From assembly GCA_027036775.1 (NCBI GenBank), contig JALWDS010000004.1, positions 62,001-126,000 on the forward strand: a DNA stretch of 64,000 bases, read 5' to 3'. The stretch is from Archaeoglobaceae archaeon. GTDB taxonomy: Archaea > Halobacteriota > Archaeoglobi > Archaeoglobales > Archaeoglobaceae. The notes beneath the pieces were generated by a model. That model did not search any database. It was not told where the DNA came from and saw only the letters and a list, made by a program, of their open reading frames with translations. Below, piece by piece: positions 27,905-37,653 of the stretch. A program made the translations under genes and the position numbers. Numbering within the stretch: the stretch's first letter is position 1; each line of letters begins with the position of its first letter.

Positions 27905-28888
27905 ATGGACGCGTTGAAGTTACTCAAAGAGCTCGTAGAAATTGAGTCTGAATCGGGAGAAGAGGATGAGATCGTGAGTTATCTGATTGAAATACTCTAC
28001 GAGTTTGAGCCCGTTGTCTTTGAGAAGTACAACACGAAGAACGTTCTCATAAATCAGAATGCTGATCTTTGGATCGTTACACATGTAGATACGGTTCCCG
28101 TGAAGAGAAAGTTCGAGTTCGATGGAGTTTACGCCTACGGAACGGGGTGTTGCGATGCGAAGGCGAGCGTGACCGCAATAGTGTTGGCTTTAAACGAGAT
28201 AGAGGATTTGAACTTCGGTATCGCCCTACTTTCGGATGAGGAGGAGGGGGGTTTGGGTTCCAGAGCGATCGTTGAGGAGTTCAAAAGGAGAAGGGCAATA
28301 GTAATGGAGCCTACGGAACTGAAGATTGCGAACAGACACTACGGTTGTTTGGAGATAGACGTTGAGTTCTTAGGTAGCTCCGCACACGGGGCCTATCCAG
28401 ACATGGGTGTGAATGCGATAGAAAAGGCAATGAAGGTCGTGAACGAGTTAAAGAAAATGGGTTTGTGCTTGATTCAGAGAATTGAGGGTGGTAGCTACGA
28501 ATACGTCGTTCCGGACAGGTGTTCCGTTAGGATCGATTTCGTAATCCCTCCAGAGGTCAAAGTCGATGAATTCGAAGAGAGAGTTCTGAACCTCTTGAAG
28601 GGCGAAAACTGCACTGTGGTTGAAAAAGCTCAAGGTTTCGTTAGCGGTGATGTTGTAAAGTTGTTGGAGATGGCCTTTGATAGAGCTGGATTGCCCATCG
28701 CTTACGGGGAAATGAGGTCTTGGACGGATGCAATAAACTTTAGAGAGGCTGGATGGGATGTCGTCGTTTTTGGTCCGGGAGAACTTCACCTCTGTCACAC
28801 GGAGAGGGAGAGGATAAGGATAGACGAAATCGTTAAAGCCAAAGATGTTTTGACCGCTTTGAACGAGATCATTCGAAGTAACTCTTAA
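27905..28888 (+). CDS. M20 family metallopeptidase (LysK/ArgE-like)
   Basis: VTHVDTVPV, YAYGTGCCDAKASVTAIVLAL, LSDEEEGGLGSRAIVEEF, EPTELKIANRHYGCLEIDVEFLGSSAHGAYP. Confidence 0.88.
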   Translation: MDALKLLKELVEIESESGEEDEIVSYLIEILYEFEPVVFEKYNTKNVLINQNADLWIVTHVDTVPVKRKFEFDGVYAYGTGCCDAKASVTAIVLALNEIEDLNFGIALLSDEEEGGLGSRAIVEEFKRRRAIVMEPTELKIANRHYGCLEIDVEFLGSSAHGAYPDMGVNAIEKAMKVVNELKKMGLCLIQRIEGGSYEYVVPDRCSVRIDFVIPPEVKVDEFEERVLNLLKGENCTVVEKAQGFVSGDVVKLLEMAFDRAGLPIAYGEMRSWTDAINFREAGWDVVVFGPGELHLCHTERERIRIDEIVKAKDVLTALNEIIRSNS

Positions 28889-31800
28889 CGTCGTACGTTT
28901 TTCTGTATATCTCGCTCTTCATCATTTTTTCAATAAACTCTTTTGTTCTAACATACTTATCTTTCTTGTAACTCCATTCAGGATGCAGTTTTTTCCACTC
29001 CTCCCAGCTGTAACTGAATTCTGGCTGAATTTTATCTCTGTAAAACTCGGGTATAACGTTGAAGGCACAGAACGGAACTACTCTTCCATCTGGCATTCCG
29101 TAGTGTATGACGCATCTCTCGGTTCTCTCCACGTCGTAGTTGTATTCGTCTTGGAAGTGCATCATTCCCAAGAATAGTGCTCTCTTGTGGAACTCTCCCA
29201 AGGCATCGTAGTTTCCGTGAAGGAGCGCGTTTTTGATCAAGTTAAGGACCTTCAAACTCTTCGGGGCTTTTGACTCGTCGTAGAACTTCTTTAAGAATTT
29301 CACGACCAAATCCGCGGACACCTTCATCCTTCCAAACCTCCCAATGTCCTTGTTTTTAATCTCCTCCGCCTTCTCCGCCAGATACTCCGCAAATCCGTCG
29401 ACATCTATGAACCTCGTTATAGGAATAACCCTGCCGTCATCCAGAAACACGTAGGTCGCACAACCGCAAGCGAAGTGGGACGTCATGTAGTAACGCCTGC
29501 CCAAGAAGGCGTCGAAGAACTTGGCAATGTATCCAGCGACTGGAACGGGATACCAGTCTTCGATCGCTATCGCCCCGTTCGTCTGATCCTCTATCAGTTT
29601 TAAAGCCCTCGGAATGGTTATTCTGAACATGGCCCTCTCCTCCTTCGGAACCCTTCCCACCATCGATACGGGCTGGAAGTTCACACCCCTGACGATGTCT
29701 ATGTGATTCAAGCCGAAGTTGATGATGTCACCCAGTTCGGAATCGTTTATATTTCTTATGAGGGTCGGAACCAAAACCAAACCCGGGCCGTTCGTATCTC
29801 TGATGTTTTTGAATATCAGAGGTATCTCCCAGTGGTTCTTCCAGTTCGTTATTGGGGTTACACCGTCAAAGCTCAGGTAGATCGTATTAACGCCCGCATC
29901 CCTTATAGCCTTGACGAGATCGATATCGAAGGCCAGCCTTATTCCATCGGTGTTGAGCTGAACGTGATCGTATCCCTCTTCTCTTGCAATTTTAATTATG
30001 TCTATCAAATCGTCTCTCAAGGTCGGTTCTCCTCCAGTTAGTTGGACTGCGTTGCAAGGCGGGTTCTCCTCCTTGGCCCTTCTGAGCATCAGCCTAATCT
30101 GGTCGAGGGTAGGTTCGTAGATTGGCTGTCCCTCCTTTGCGTAGAAGAAACAGTTGCTTATCAGAATTCCATCCGATGCAACGAACGCGTGGATTTCATC
30201 GACCTCCAAATCGTAAACGTATCCTTCGTAGTGATCGAAAGAAATCTCCTTTATAGGATCGATGTAGAAATCTCCCAACCTCTCAACTCTCGCATTTTTC
30301 CTCCTACTTAAGCCCTTAAGCTTTTTCCTATGTCCCTCCCTCAAGTCCATCATGTTTACGAGTTTGACCATGTCTCTTCCAGATACGTAAAGCTTGTAAA
30401 GTCCGTTGGACTCATGAATTCTTGAAAGTATTCCAAGAGATGCCAGTAGATAGGAAACGTCCCTTATTAAGTCCCTTGAAACGCTTGCATATCCAAAGCT
30501 CAAATGCCTCTCTCCTTTTCCGTTTCCATTGAACAAACCGCTGAGCAAAGCTTTTTTAGACTCTAACGGAAAGTTCAAGAACTGTTTGGGTAGCCTCTTG
30601 TTCTTAACACCCTCTGGAATTTCAAAAACGTATTTAAATATGAGCCTGAAAAGCCTACTGCCTATAACTATCTGCTTTGCTTTTCCTTCCCATTCTATGC
30701 CGTAAGGTAAACCAAGTTTCTCAAGGATGGAAACGATTTCCCTTTCGACATCCTCATGGGCGACTGTAATTCTCAGGTCTTTGCTTGTGTAATGTCCATC
30801 TGAAACGAAGTAGCCTATAAGCTTGGCAAGTTCTGGCGTGATTTCAATTTTAGAAGGAATTTCGTAGGGAGTTGCGTCTCTACCGAGTCTAAATTCTCCA
30901 TCAACCTCGCTTAAATCGTAAAAACATTTGAGGGGAATTGAATTGGCGTGTCTCCAATGGTAAATCTTTTCTCCGTAAACATCTTTCAACCCCGACAGAT
31001 TAAGATCTTCAATACCTCTAACGAACGTTTTCGCCTTCTCTTCCTCTGGTAAAACCTTAAATTCCTCTATTAGGTTTATTTCACTTAAACTCGTGTTTTT
31101 AAAGTTCCATAAAGCTATCAACTCGTCACCAACTTCTAATTCCTCGGCTCTCTTTAAAATGATCTCACCGTTTTCACGGACGAAAAATCTATGCTCTGGA
31201 GTGGTTCTTACTATCCTTCCACTCTTAGTCTTTATTTTAATGATTTTACCTGAGTATCTCCTTCTGAAGAATTTGTTCACTTTCCTCCATTCCGCTTTAC
31301 CATTCCTGAACGTTAAAACGAACATGTCGTTTGGAATTGCGTATTCCCCTTTAATTCCCTCAAACTCGAACTTATATTTAAAATCTAAATTTTTAACTAT
31401 GTCTTCGATTTTCATCAACCTCATGTTCCTTCCAGATTTGAAAAGTAGAAACTCGTCTCCCGGTAGGCAATACCAGCAACTCAAGTTGCAACGATTTGTT
31501 ACGACTATATTTAAAAGACAGGTGTGGGAGTAATGTCTCTTGCACAGACCGCATTCGAAGGGACAGTTGGCCCCACCGCTTTCAACGTGGTAGTTCTTCA
31601 AAACCTTCTCCTTGAAATGCCACCTCCTAAACCTCTCGAACGTTTCCAAATCCTCGTAGTAGAGTTCGGTTATAAGTCCTTCGGGACACTTCTTAGTTAT
31701 CCAAACCTTCCCATCCTTCTCCCAAACCACGGCGGGAACGACCTTCCTACTTTCCGGACATAGTGATTTCGTTCTGTGGGGGAGGGGTTTACCGTAACCG

Positions 31801-31964
31801 ACACTCGCCTTCCTTAAAAGCTCCTCAAAATCTCTTTCAGTTATTTCGGGATACCTAACCAGATCATCCTCTTTTATCTTGCTCGTTAAATATTTAAATT
31901 CCTTCGCACCCGTTGGAACTCCAGTGTAAACAAAATCCATGAAAATAAAACCCCCCGAAAGCAT
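28869..31964 (-). CDS. Radical SAM tetraether lipid synthase-like protein (Tes / GDGT-MAS family) interrupted by an in-frame intein
   Basis: Exteins join to CNLSCWYCFFYAKEG (radical SAM CxxxCxxC), VQLTGGEPTLRDDL, LNTDGIRLAFD, CGCATYVFLDDGRVIPITRFIDVDGF, RCVIHYGMPDGRVVPFCAFNVIPEFYRDKI. Confidence 0.9.
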   Translation of the reverse strand: MLSGGFIFMDFVYTGVPTGAKEFKYLTSKIKEDDLVRYPEITERDFEELLRKASVGYGKPLPHRTKSLCPESRKVVPAVVWEKDGKVWITKKCPEGLITELYYEDLETFERFRRWHFKEKVLKNYHVESGGANCPFECGLCKRHYSHTCLLNIVVTNRCNLSCWYCLPGDEFLLFKSGRNMRLMKIEDIVKNLDFKYKFEFEGIKGEYAIPNDMFVLTFRNGKAEWRKVNKFFRRRYSGKIIKIKTKSGRIVRTTPEHRFFVRENGEIILKRAEELEVGDELIALWNFKNTSLSEINLIEEFKVLPEEEKAKTFVRGIEDLNLSGLKDVYGEKIYHWRHANSIPLKCFYDLSEVDGEFRLGRDATPYEIPSKIEITPELAKLIGYFVSDGHYTSKDLRITVAHEDVEREIVSILEKLGLPYGIEWEGKAKQIVIGSRLFRLIFKYVFEIPEGVKNKRLPKQFLNFPLESKKALLSGLFNGNGKGERHLSFGYASVSRDLIRDVSYLLASLGILSRIHESNGLYKLYVSGRDMVKLVNMMDLREGHRKKLKGLSRRKNARVERLGDFYIDPIKEISFDHYEGYVYDLEVDEIHAFVASDGILISNCFFYAKEGQPIYEPTLDQIRLMLRRAKEENPPCNAVQLTGGEPTLRDDLIDIIKIAREEGYDHVQLNTDGIRLAFDIDLVKAIRDAGVNTIYLSFDGVTPITNWKNHWEIPLIFKNIRDTNGPGLVLVPTLIRNINDSELGDIINFGLNHIDIVRGVNFQPVSMVGRVPKEERAMFRITIPRALKLIEDQTNGAIAIEDWYPVPVAGYIAKFFDAFLGRRYYMTSHFACGCATYVFLDDGRVIPITRFIDVDGFAEYLAEKAEEIKNKDIGRFGRMKVSADLVVKFLKKFYDESKAPKSLKVLNLIKNALLHGNYDALGEFHKRALFLGMMHFQDEYNYDVERTERCVIHYGMPDGRVVPFCAFNVIPEFYRDKIQPEFSYSWEEWKKLHPEWSYKKDKYVRTKEFIEKMMKSEIYRKTYDVKSYFE
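30153..31469 (-). mobile_element. Intein (439 aa) with LAGLIDADG homing endonuclease domain
   Basis: N-terminal CLPGDEFLLF; block B TTPEHRFFV; LAGLIDADG-like LIGYFVSDGHY and LLSGLFNGNGKG; block F YVYDLEVDEIHAFVASDG; C-terminal ILISN|C. Confidence 0.95.
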
Positions 31965-31976
31965 AAAGTTTTTTCC

Positions 31977-33536
31977 TTAACTTAGCACATCCCTAACGAT
32001 TACGTAAACCGCCGAGTCGACCTCATCTCTAACATCGAAATCCGCCTTTTCCCCCTTTAAAGCCTTCAAAATTACCCTTCCCCTCTCACCGCACACAACG
32101 TTACCGATCTGCCTCTTTATCCCGAAGTAAACCTTTCCGATAACGCTCTTCAGAACGAAAACGTCTCCTGCAAAATCTTCCAACTTCAAATTCTTTGCAA
32201 TCTCCTCAGCCTTGTCGAAGGCGTGCATGTAGTTTATCGCGTTCGTTCCGAAGTTTCTGAATACGAGAAATCCCAGAGCTCCGGCCTTCATGTAGTGTTC
32301 CATCGCCTCCTTCAACCTACCTTCCCTCTCCAAGATCTTGGCCTTTAGGAAGTAGTATTTTGCCTTCAAGTCCGGAGAAACCTCTTTAATTTTCTCTATC
32401 ATCGATAGAGTCTCCTTGGCCCTTTCGATTTTCTGGGTTGATACGTATAGGGAGGAGAGGTTGTTCAAGACTGTTGTGACTCCGTTAACGTCGTTCAGCT
32501 CGTTGTAGATTCTCAAAGCTTCCTTGTAAAATTTCTCCGCCTTTTCAAAATCCTTCGCCCTCGAATAGACGTAGCCCAAGTTGTTCACGATACTCGCAAC
32601 TGCCCTCATCCTCTCTCTATCTCTCTTAGCTTTGGAATGCTCCATCCTTAGAACGTCCATCAAACAGCTCTCAGCCTTACCGTAATCCCCCAAATCCAAG
32701 TAGAGAGAAGACAGAATCAGAAGAGCTTTTTCAGTTATTTCCTCATCCCTCCCGTAAGATTTGGCAATCAACTCCTTCAATTCTCCTTCGGCCTTCTTGT
32801 AATCGCCCTTGACGTAGTGCAGGTTTGCCAAGTTAAGCAGGACTCCCAAGTATCTCCTGTCGTTCTCATCGTAAAGCTTTAAAACCATGTTGTAGTAACG
32901 TTCCGCCTCTCTATACTTTTTGATTACCATGTAGAGGTTTCCCAGAGTCCCCAAAAGCTTGTCCTCCTCTTTAACCTTTCCTATGAGCTTTTCACCCACG
33001 AATATCAGCTTTTCGACACACCTGTGCCTACCGTATATCTCGTTGGCGCACCTCATGAAGAGTTCGAACGCCCTATCGTAATCTCCAACCATTACGTGGT
33101 GATAGGCCTTTTCAGCCATAACGTCTAAGCTTTCCTCGAAGTGGGAGTAGTATTCCAGAGCCTTTCTGTGATGACCTTCGGAGTTTTCCCAAATCAGGTC
33201 CTTAAGAGTTGAATCCATCACCATGTGGTTGTTTCTGACTTCAACCAAACCCAGATCGACGAAATCCCTAATCTTTTCGACGTCGTAAACCTTCTTCGCA
33301 ACCTCCAAGTCGATGGGCAAATCTATTACGGCCAACTCCTTCAAAACCTTCAAACCCTCACCGAATTTATCTTTTAAAACGTCCAACAACCTATCCCTTA
33401 TCTTTTTTTCAAAGTCCAAGTCTATCTCAATCCTTTCTCCCCTATCTATCGCCCTTTTAACCCTCTCTTCGGTCTCCTTTAAATAATCCAAGACGTCCCT
33501 CGCACCCAAAACTTCGGCAAGTTTCGCGTAATTCAT
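31977..33536 (-). CDS. Tetratricopeptide repeat protein
   Basis: Multiple TPR units, e.g. VNNLGYVYSRAKDFEKAEKFYKEALRIY, LLNLANLHYVKGDYKKAEGEL. Confidence 0.85.
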   Translation of the reverse strand: MNYAKLAEVLGARDVLDYLKETEERVKRAIDRGERIEIDLDFEKKIRDRLLDVLKDKFGEGLKVLKELAVIDLPIDLEVAKKVYDVEKIRDFVDLGLVEVRNNHMVMDSTLKDLIWENSEGHHRKALEYYSHFEESLDVMAEKAYHHVMVGDYDRAFELFMRCANEIYGRHRCVEKLIFVGEKLIGKVKEEDKLLGTLGNLYMVIKKYREAERYYNMVLKLYDENDRRYLGVLLNLANLHYVKGDYKKAEGELKELIAKSYGRDEEITEKALLILSSLYLDLGDYGKAESCLMDVLRMEHSKAKRDRERMRAVASIVNNLGYVYSRAKDFEKAEKFYKEALRIYNELNDVNGVTTVLNNLSSLYVSTQKIERAKETLSMIEKIKEVSPDLKAKYYFLKAKILEREGRLKEAMEHYMKAGALGFLVFRNFGTNAINYMHAFDKAEEIAKNLKLEDFAGDVFVLKSVIGKVYFGIKRQIGNVVCGERGRVILKALKGEKADFDVRDEVDSAVYVIVRDVLS

Positions 33537-33566
33537 GAAAGGCTTTGGGTAGGGGGTTCAAGAAAG

Positions 33567-34358
33567 TTACGCTCTGAAGACGATTCCAGCGTAACCTACA
33601 ACCTCGCTCATAGGTTCGACGTCACCGCTCGTTGAATAGTCTATCAACTCCGCAAAACCGTTGTAGTGCTTTGAGTATATCATTGCTACGGCTATCGCAC
33701 CGTAACCGCAAACGCTCGCTTGCATCCTGTAAATCGTATCGTAGAACTTCGAGACGTCCATGGACAAAATCGCCTCTATGACAACTCTATCCCTCCTCCT
33801 GCACTCCTCGTCTGGTAGGTAGTGGTGCATGTCAGAAGATGCTATAACAACGACATCCTTACCAGTTTCCTCCTTGGCAGTGATGATCTCTTCAGCGACC
33901 TCTTTGGCAGTCTCCTCATCCTGCATACCCAAACATATGGGGACTATCTTGAAATCCCTACCCATGTTTATGAACTGTAAAAACGGAACTTGGACTTCCA
34001 ACGAGTGCTCGTATCTGTGTGCGGTTTCATCCAAATCTATTATCCTCTTGGGCAACGCCTCAACGAACTCCCTATCGACCTCAACCTCCCCCAGTGGGGT
34101 TAACCATGTATCAGTTGACAAAGCTACTGGTGAACCGTATCCCGTGTGATTAGGCCCGACTATGACGTAGGTTTCAACCTGAGGTATTAAGGAGTAAACC
34201 CTTCCAGCGGTTCTACCGGAGTAGATGTAACCCGCGTGAGGTGAAACGCAGGCTACAACCGAATCGTCTGGATGATAGTCCACGAACTCCCTAAGCATTG
34301 CCAAAAGGGATTCCCTGTTCGAGGGATAGAACATACCAGCCACCGCAGGTCTCCTCAT
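33567..34358 (-). CDS. MEMO1 family protein (AmmeMemoRadiSam B)
   Basis: MRRPAVAGMFYPSNRESL...CVSPHAGYIYSGRTAGRVY...IVGPNHTGYGSPVALS...IASSDMHHYLPDEECRRRD. Confidence 0.95.
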   Translation of the reverse strand: MRRPAVAGMFYPSNRESLLAMLREFVDYHPDDSVVACVSPHAGYIYSGRTAGRVYSLIPQVETYVIVGPNHTGYGSPVALSTDTWLTPLGEVEVDREFVEALPKRIIDLDETAHRYEHSLEVQVPFLQFINMGRDFKIVPICLGMQDEETAKEVAEEIITAKEETGKDVVVIASSDMHHYLPDEECRRRDRVVIEAILSMDVSKFYDTIYRMQASVCGYGAIAVAMIYSKHYNGFAELIDYSTSGDVEPMSEVVGYAGIVFRA

Positions 34359-34391
34359 GAACTTATTTAAATTCGAGAGGATATAAACTTG

Positions 34392-34823
34392 ATGCTCTCG
34401 AAGTTGGGTGATGAGGGAAAGAGGAGGGCGATGTGGATTTTAAAGAGGCTCGGCCTGAGCGATGAAGACGGGATCGAACCAAAGCTTGAGTCTGAATCTT
34501 TGAGTGACGAGGAGATAGAAACCTTCGACGAAGTCGAATACGCTTTGAGCATGGATTTCGAGTTTGGATACGGAGTTGCCATTAAGGCCATCAGGAGGTT
34601 GGTTGAGCTGAAGAGGTATAGGAGCGCCCTCTACGTTTGCGAAATGATAAACGACGAGATAATCAGGAGGGAGATTCTGAAGAAAGGAATGAGATACTAC
34701 GAAAGCGTTGGAGACTTCAGATTGGCATACGAGTTTGCGAGGATGTTGGGAGATGAAAGAAAGGAGATATACAGAAAGCTATACGAACTCTACATCAAGG
34801 TCCGTGGTAGAGGAAGTCCGTAA
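34392..34823 (+). CDS. Hypothetical helical protein
   Basis: ORF with codon usage consistent with its neighbours; no family recognised; convergent 29-bp overlap with the next gene. Confidence 0.55.
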   Translation: MLSKLGDEGKRRAMWILKRLGLSDEDGIEPKLESESLSDEEIETFDEVEYALSMDFEFGYGVAIKAIRRLVELKRYRSALYVCEMINDEIIRREILKKGMRYYESVGDFRLAYEFARMLGDERKEIYRKLYELYIKVRGRGSP

Positions 34824-35508
34824 TTCTCTCCACATCCATGTCCTTCATCCTCTCCTTTACAGCCCTCTCGACCCCGCTCGCTTCGAAATCCAAGTCTTCA
34901 AATGAAACGTCCAAACCTCTGGTGTCTATCAGTGCAAAGCTCGGACTTTCGGCAATTCCCAACGCACCCGGACATGCTATCTTGCCGTGAATGGTCTCCG
35001 CAATAAACCTCTCGTAACCTCCGACGACGACCATCTCATACTTCCTGAAAGGGGCCAATATACTTTCGTAGTAGCTTGAAGGCTGATTCGGTTTGACAAA
35101 TCCGTTTATAGGATCGAAGGGGCTTCCGTAAACGAACAGAATTTCGTTATCCCCCCACTTCTCAGCCAAAAAGCTTGGAACCTCGTTCCTCAACCACTTC
35201 CTTCCGTCCCTTCCCAACCGATCCCAGTTCCACTCTACAATCTTCCTCTCGAATTCGTCAAGACTTTTCTTCTCCTCCTCGTCCATCTCGTGCCACTCCG
35301 CAATTAAATGATCGATCCTGCCCCTCACCGCTTTGATGTCGTTTTCAACGATAGTTTCGTAGGTTTCCCTTGGGAAGGGCATGTATCCGAAGACACCCAA
35401 AACGTATATGGCCTTTAAGTCGTAGTTCTCCTTCAACCTTTCGACCCTCTCCAAGAGGGCATTTAAAGCGACGACGTTCCCTTGAACGTTCGAAGCTACG
35501 ACGATCAT
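34795..35508 (-). CDS. Metallophosphoesterase-like protein
   Basis: MIVVASNVQGNVVALNALLERVERLKENYDLKAIYVLGVFGYMPFPRETYETI...VRGRIDHLIAEWHE; resembles the YfcE fold, but the metal-site residues look altered (SNVQGN instead of SDIHGN). Confidence 0.6.
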   Translation of the reverse strand: MIVVASNVQGNVVALNALLERVERLKENYDLKAIYVLGVFGYMPFPRETYETIVENDIKAVRGRIDHLIAEWHEMDEEEKKSLDEFERKIVEWNWDRLGRDGRKWLRNEVPSFLAEKWGDNEILFVYGSPFDPINGFVKPNQPSSYYESILAPFRKYEMVVVGGYERFIAETIHGKIACPGALGIAESPSFALIDTRGLDVSFEDLDFEASGVERAVKERMKDMDVERITDFLYHGP

Positions 35509-35523
35509 GAAGGAAGTGGGCGT

Positions 35524-36366
35524 TTAGTATATAAGCCTTTGTATGGGTATTATCAGTATGTCCCTCGCCCCAACCTTCTTCAACCTCTCGAGGACTTCGA
35601 AGAGCTTGTCCTCGTGAACGACGACGTGAACGGCCAACATGTCTCCGTCTTCGACCTTCATAACCGTAGGCCCCTTCAAACCGGGAACTATCTTCTTAAC
35701 GTCTTCGAGTATGTTGGAGGGAACGTTCATCATGAGATACATCATACCCTTAGCGTTCAAAACGCCCCGAATAGAGGTTACCAGAGCCTTGACTTCGAAC
35801 TCGTTAACGATGTCTCTGTTGGCTATTAAAACAGCTTCAGTTTCCAAAACCTCCTCAACCACCCTGAGGTTGTTCACCCTAAGCGTCGTTCCTGTTGAAG
35901 TGAGATCGAGAATGGCATCCGCTATTCCTATGTAGGGTGCGTTCTCACAAGCACCGCTAACCTCAACTATCGTAACGTTTAAACCCCTCTCTCTAAAAAA
36001 TCTCTCCGCAACGTTTCTGAATTCCGTAGCTATCCTCTTACCATTTAAATCCTCCAAAGATTTTACGTCCGAATCCATAGGAACGGCAACGACGAGCTTG
36101 GCCTTACCGAAACCGAGCTTGAGAACGACCTCAACGTCAACTCCAGACTCAACAACCATGTCGTAACCGGTGATACCCACATCTGCCGATCCGTTGGCCA
36201 CGTAGTGGGGTATGTCTCTGGCTCTCGCAAAGAGAACGTTTATCCTCGGATTGTTCGTTGGAACTATCAACCTCCTCTCCGAACTCTCCACCTTTATTCC
36301 CGCCTCCCTCAAGAGCTCCAAGGAGGGTTCGCTAAGCCTACCCTTGTTTGGTATGGCTATTATCAT
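35524..36366 (-). CDS. hisG: ATP phosphoribosyltransferase (HisG long form)
   Basis: MIIAIPNKGRLSEPSLELLREAGI...RARDIPHYVANGSADVGITGYDMVVESG...DAILDLTSTGTTLRVNNL. Confidence 0.95.
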   Translation of the reverse strand: MIIAIPNKGRLSEPSLELLREAGIKVESSERRLIVPTNNPRINVLFARARDIPHYVANGSADVGITGYDMVVESGVDVEVVLKLGFGKAKLVVAVPMDSDVKSLEDLNGKRIATEFRNVAERFFRERGLNVTIVEVSGACENAPYIGIADAILDLTSTGTTLRVNNLRVVEEVLETEAVLIANRDIVNEFEVKALVTSIRGVLNAKGMMYLMMNVPSNILEDVKKIVPGLKGPTVMKVEDGDMLAVHVVVHEDKLFEVLERLKKVGARDILIIPIQRLIY

Positions 36367-36374
36367 CCGATCAC

Positions 36375-37574
36375 CTAAAAGACGTCTATCTCACCGTTTA
36401 TCACCATATCCGTTACCTTTGTCACGTTGTCCAACCAACCTTCAGCGATTTCTACGGCTTTTTTCTCCATTCTTTCAACGCTGTATCCCTTTTTGGGTAT
36501 TATCTGAATGTCCAAAGCCTTAGGTTCGTTTATGGGCCTTCCTATCTGACTGAGTATTTTCACGTAAACCTCCTCAATTCCCTCAATACTCTCGTAGCAG
36601 TCCTTGGCTATAAGGTTTGCCAGAATGTTGTATATCTTTCCGACGTGGTTTATAGGATTTTTACCAGCCGACGCTTCCATGCTCATTGGCCTGTAAGGAG
36701 TTATCAGACCGTTGCACCTGTTTCCCCTTCCAACGCTACCGTCGTCACCGCATTCAGCCGAAGTTCCCGTTACCGTCAGGTAAACGCAACCCCTCTCGTA
36801 GTCGTCCGCGGTGTTCACGTTTATCTCCACCTCCCTTTCGGTGTATTCCCTCACGATATCACTCAACCAATCCTTCAAAGCGTCCTTGACAGCAACGTAG
36901 TCCTTTATGCTGTCCAAATACCTATCGACCATAGCACACGCGATCGTTAGGGTTATCTTGTCCTTCTCCCTCAAACCCATGACCTTGACGTCCTCCCCAA
37001 CGGCCTTCTCCTCCCTCCTAAACTCTTTGTATATCTTCCTCTCAACGTTGTAAACTATCTTTTCAGTTTCCGTAAAAGGTGCAAAACCTATTCCAAAAGA
37101 AGTATCATTGGCGTGAGGAACTTTACCGCTCCTCCTCATGAAGACGTCTTGCAAATCGGTGCTACCCTCCCCTATCCTAACGTCAAATATGACGTCCTCC
37201 TCGGGATTCAAATTGGCCATGGCCCTTCTTATGTAATCCTTCGCAGCCTTCAAAGCTATCTTATCGGTTGGAATCCAACTCCCCTCAAATTCCTTTGTGG
37301 CTCTGCCGACGAGAAGTATGTAGATAGGTTTTATTATCTCCCCACCACCGAAGGAGGGTTTGGACTTTCCGGCGACTATCTGGGTTTCATCGGTGTTGTG
37401 GTGTAAAACTACGCCGAACCTCTTTATGTATTCTCTGCTTAAAGCTCTGCTCATCGATTCCGCAATTCCATCGGCCAAAGTATCGGGATGACCTATCCCC
37501 TTTCTCTCAACGATCTCGACCTTTTGCCTTTCTACTGGAATCTGGTTGAGCTCTTGAACGTAGATGTTTCTCAT
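36375..37574 (-). CDS. mat: Archaeal methionine adenosyltransferase
   Basis: [39 protein letters not shown]...[21 protein letters not shown]...[44 protein letters not shown]; start trimmed from ORF 37766. Confidence 0.95.
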   Translation of the reverse strand: MRNIYVQELNQIPVERQKVEIVERKGIGHPDTLADGIAESMSRALSREYIKRFGVVLHHNTDETQIVAGKSKPSFGGGEIIKPIYILLVGRATKEFEGSWIPTDKIALKAAKDYIRRAMANLNPEEDVIFDVRIGEGSTDLQDVFMRRSGKVPHANDTSFGIGFAPFTETEKIVYNVERKIYKEFRREEKAVGEDVKVMGLREKDKITLTIACAMVDRYLDSIKDYVAVKDALKDWLSDIVREYTEREVEINVNTADDYERGCVYLTVTGTSAECGDDGSVGRGNRCNGLITPYRPMSMEASAGKNPINHVGKIYNILANLIAKDCYESIEGIEEVYVKILSQIGRPINEPKALDIQIIPKKGYSVERMEKKAVEIAEGWLDNVTKVTDMVINGEIDVF

Positions 37575-37653
37575 AACCCTTCCGCTCTCGAAAAGGGATA
37601 TAAGCTTTAAGGTTTTCGTAACAAATTTATAACGATTTATAACGACTGAGCCC

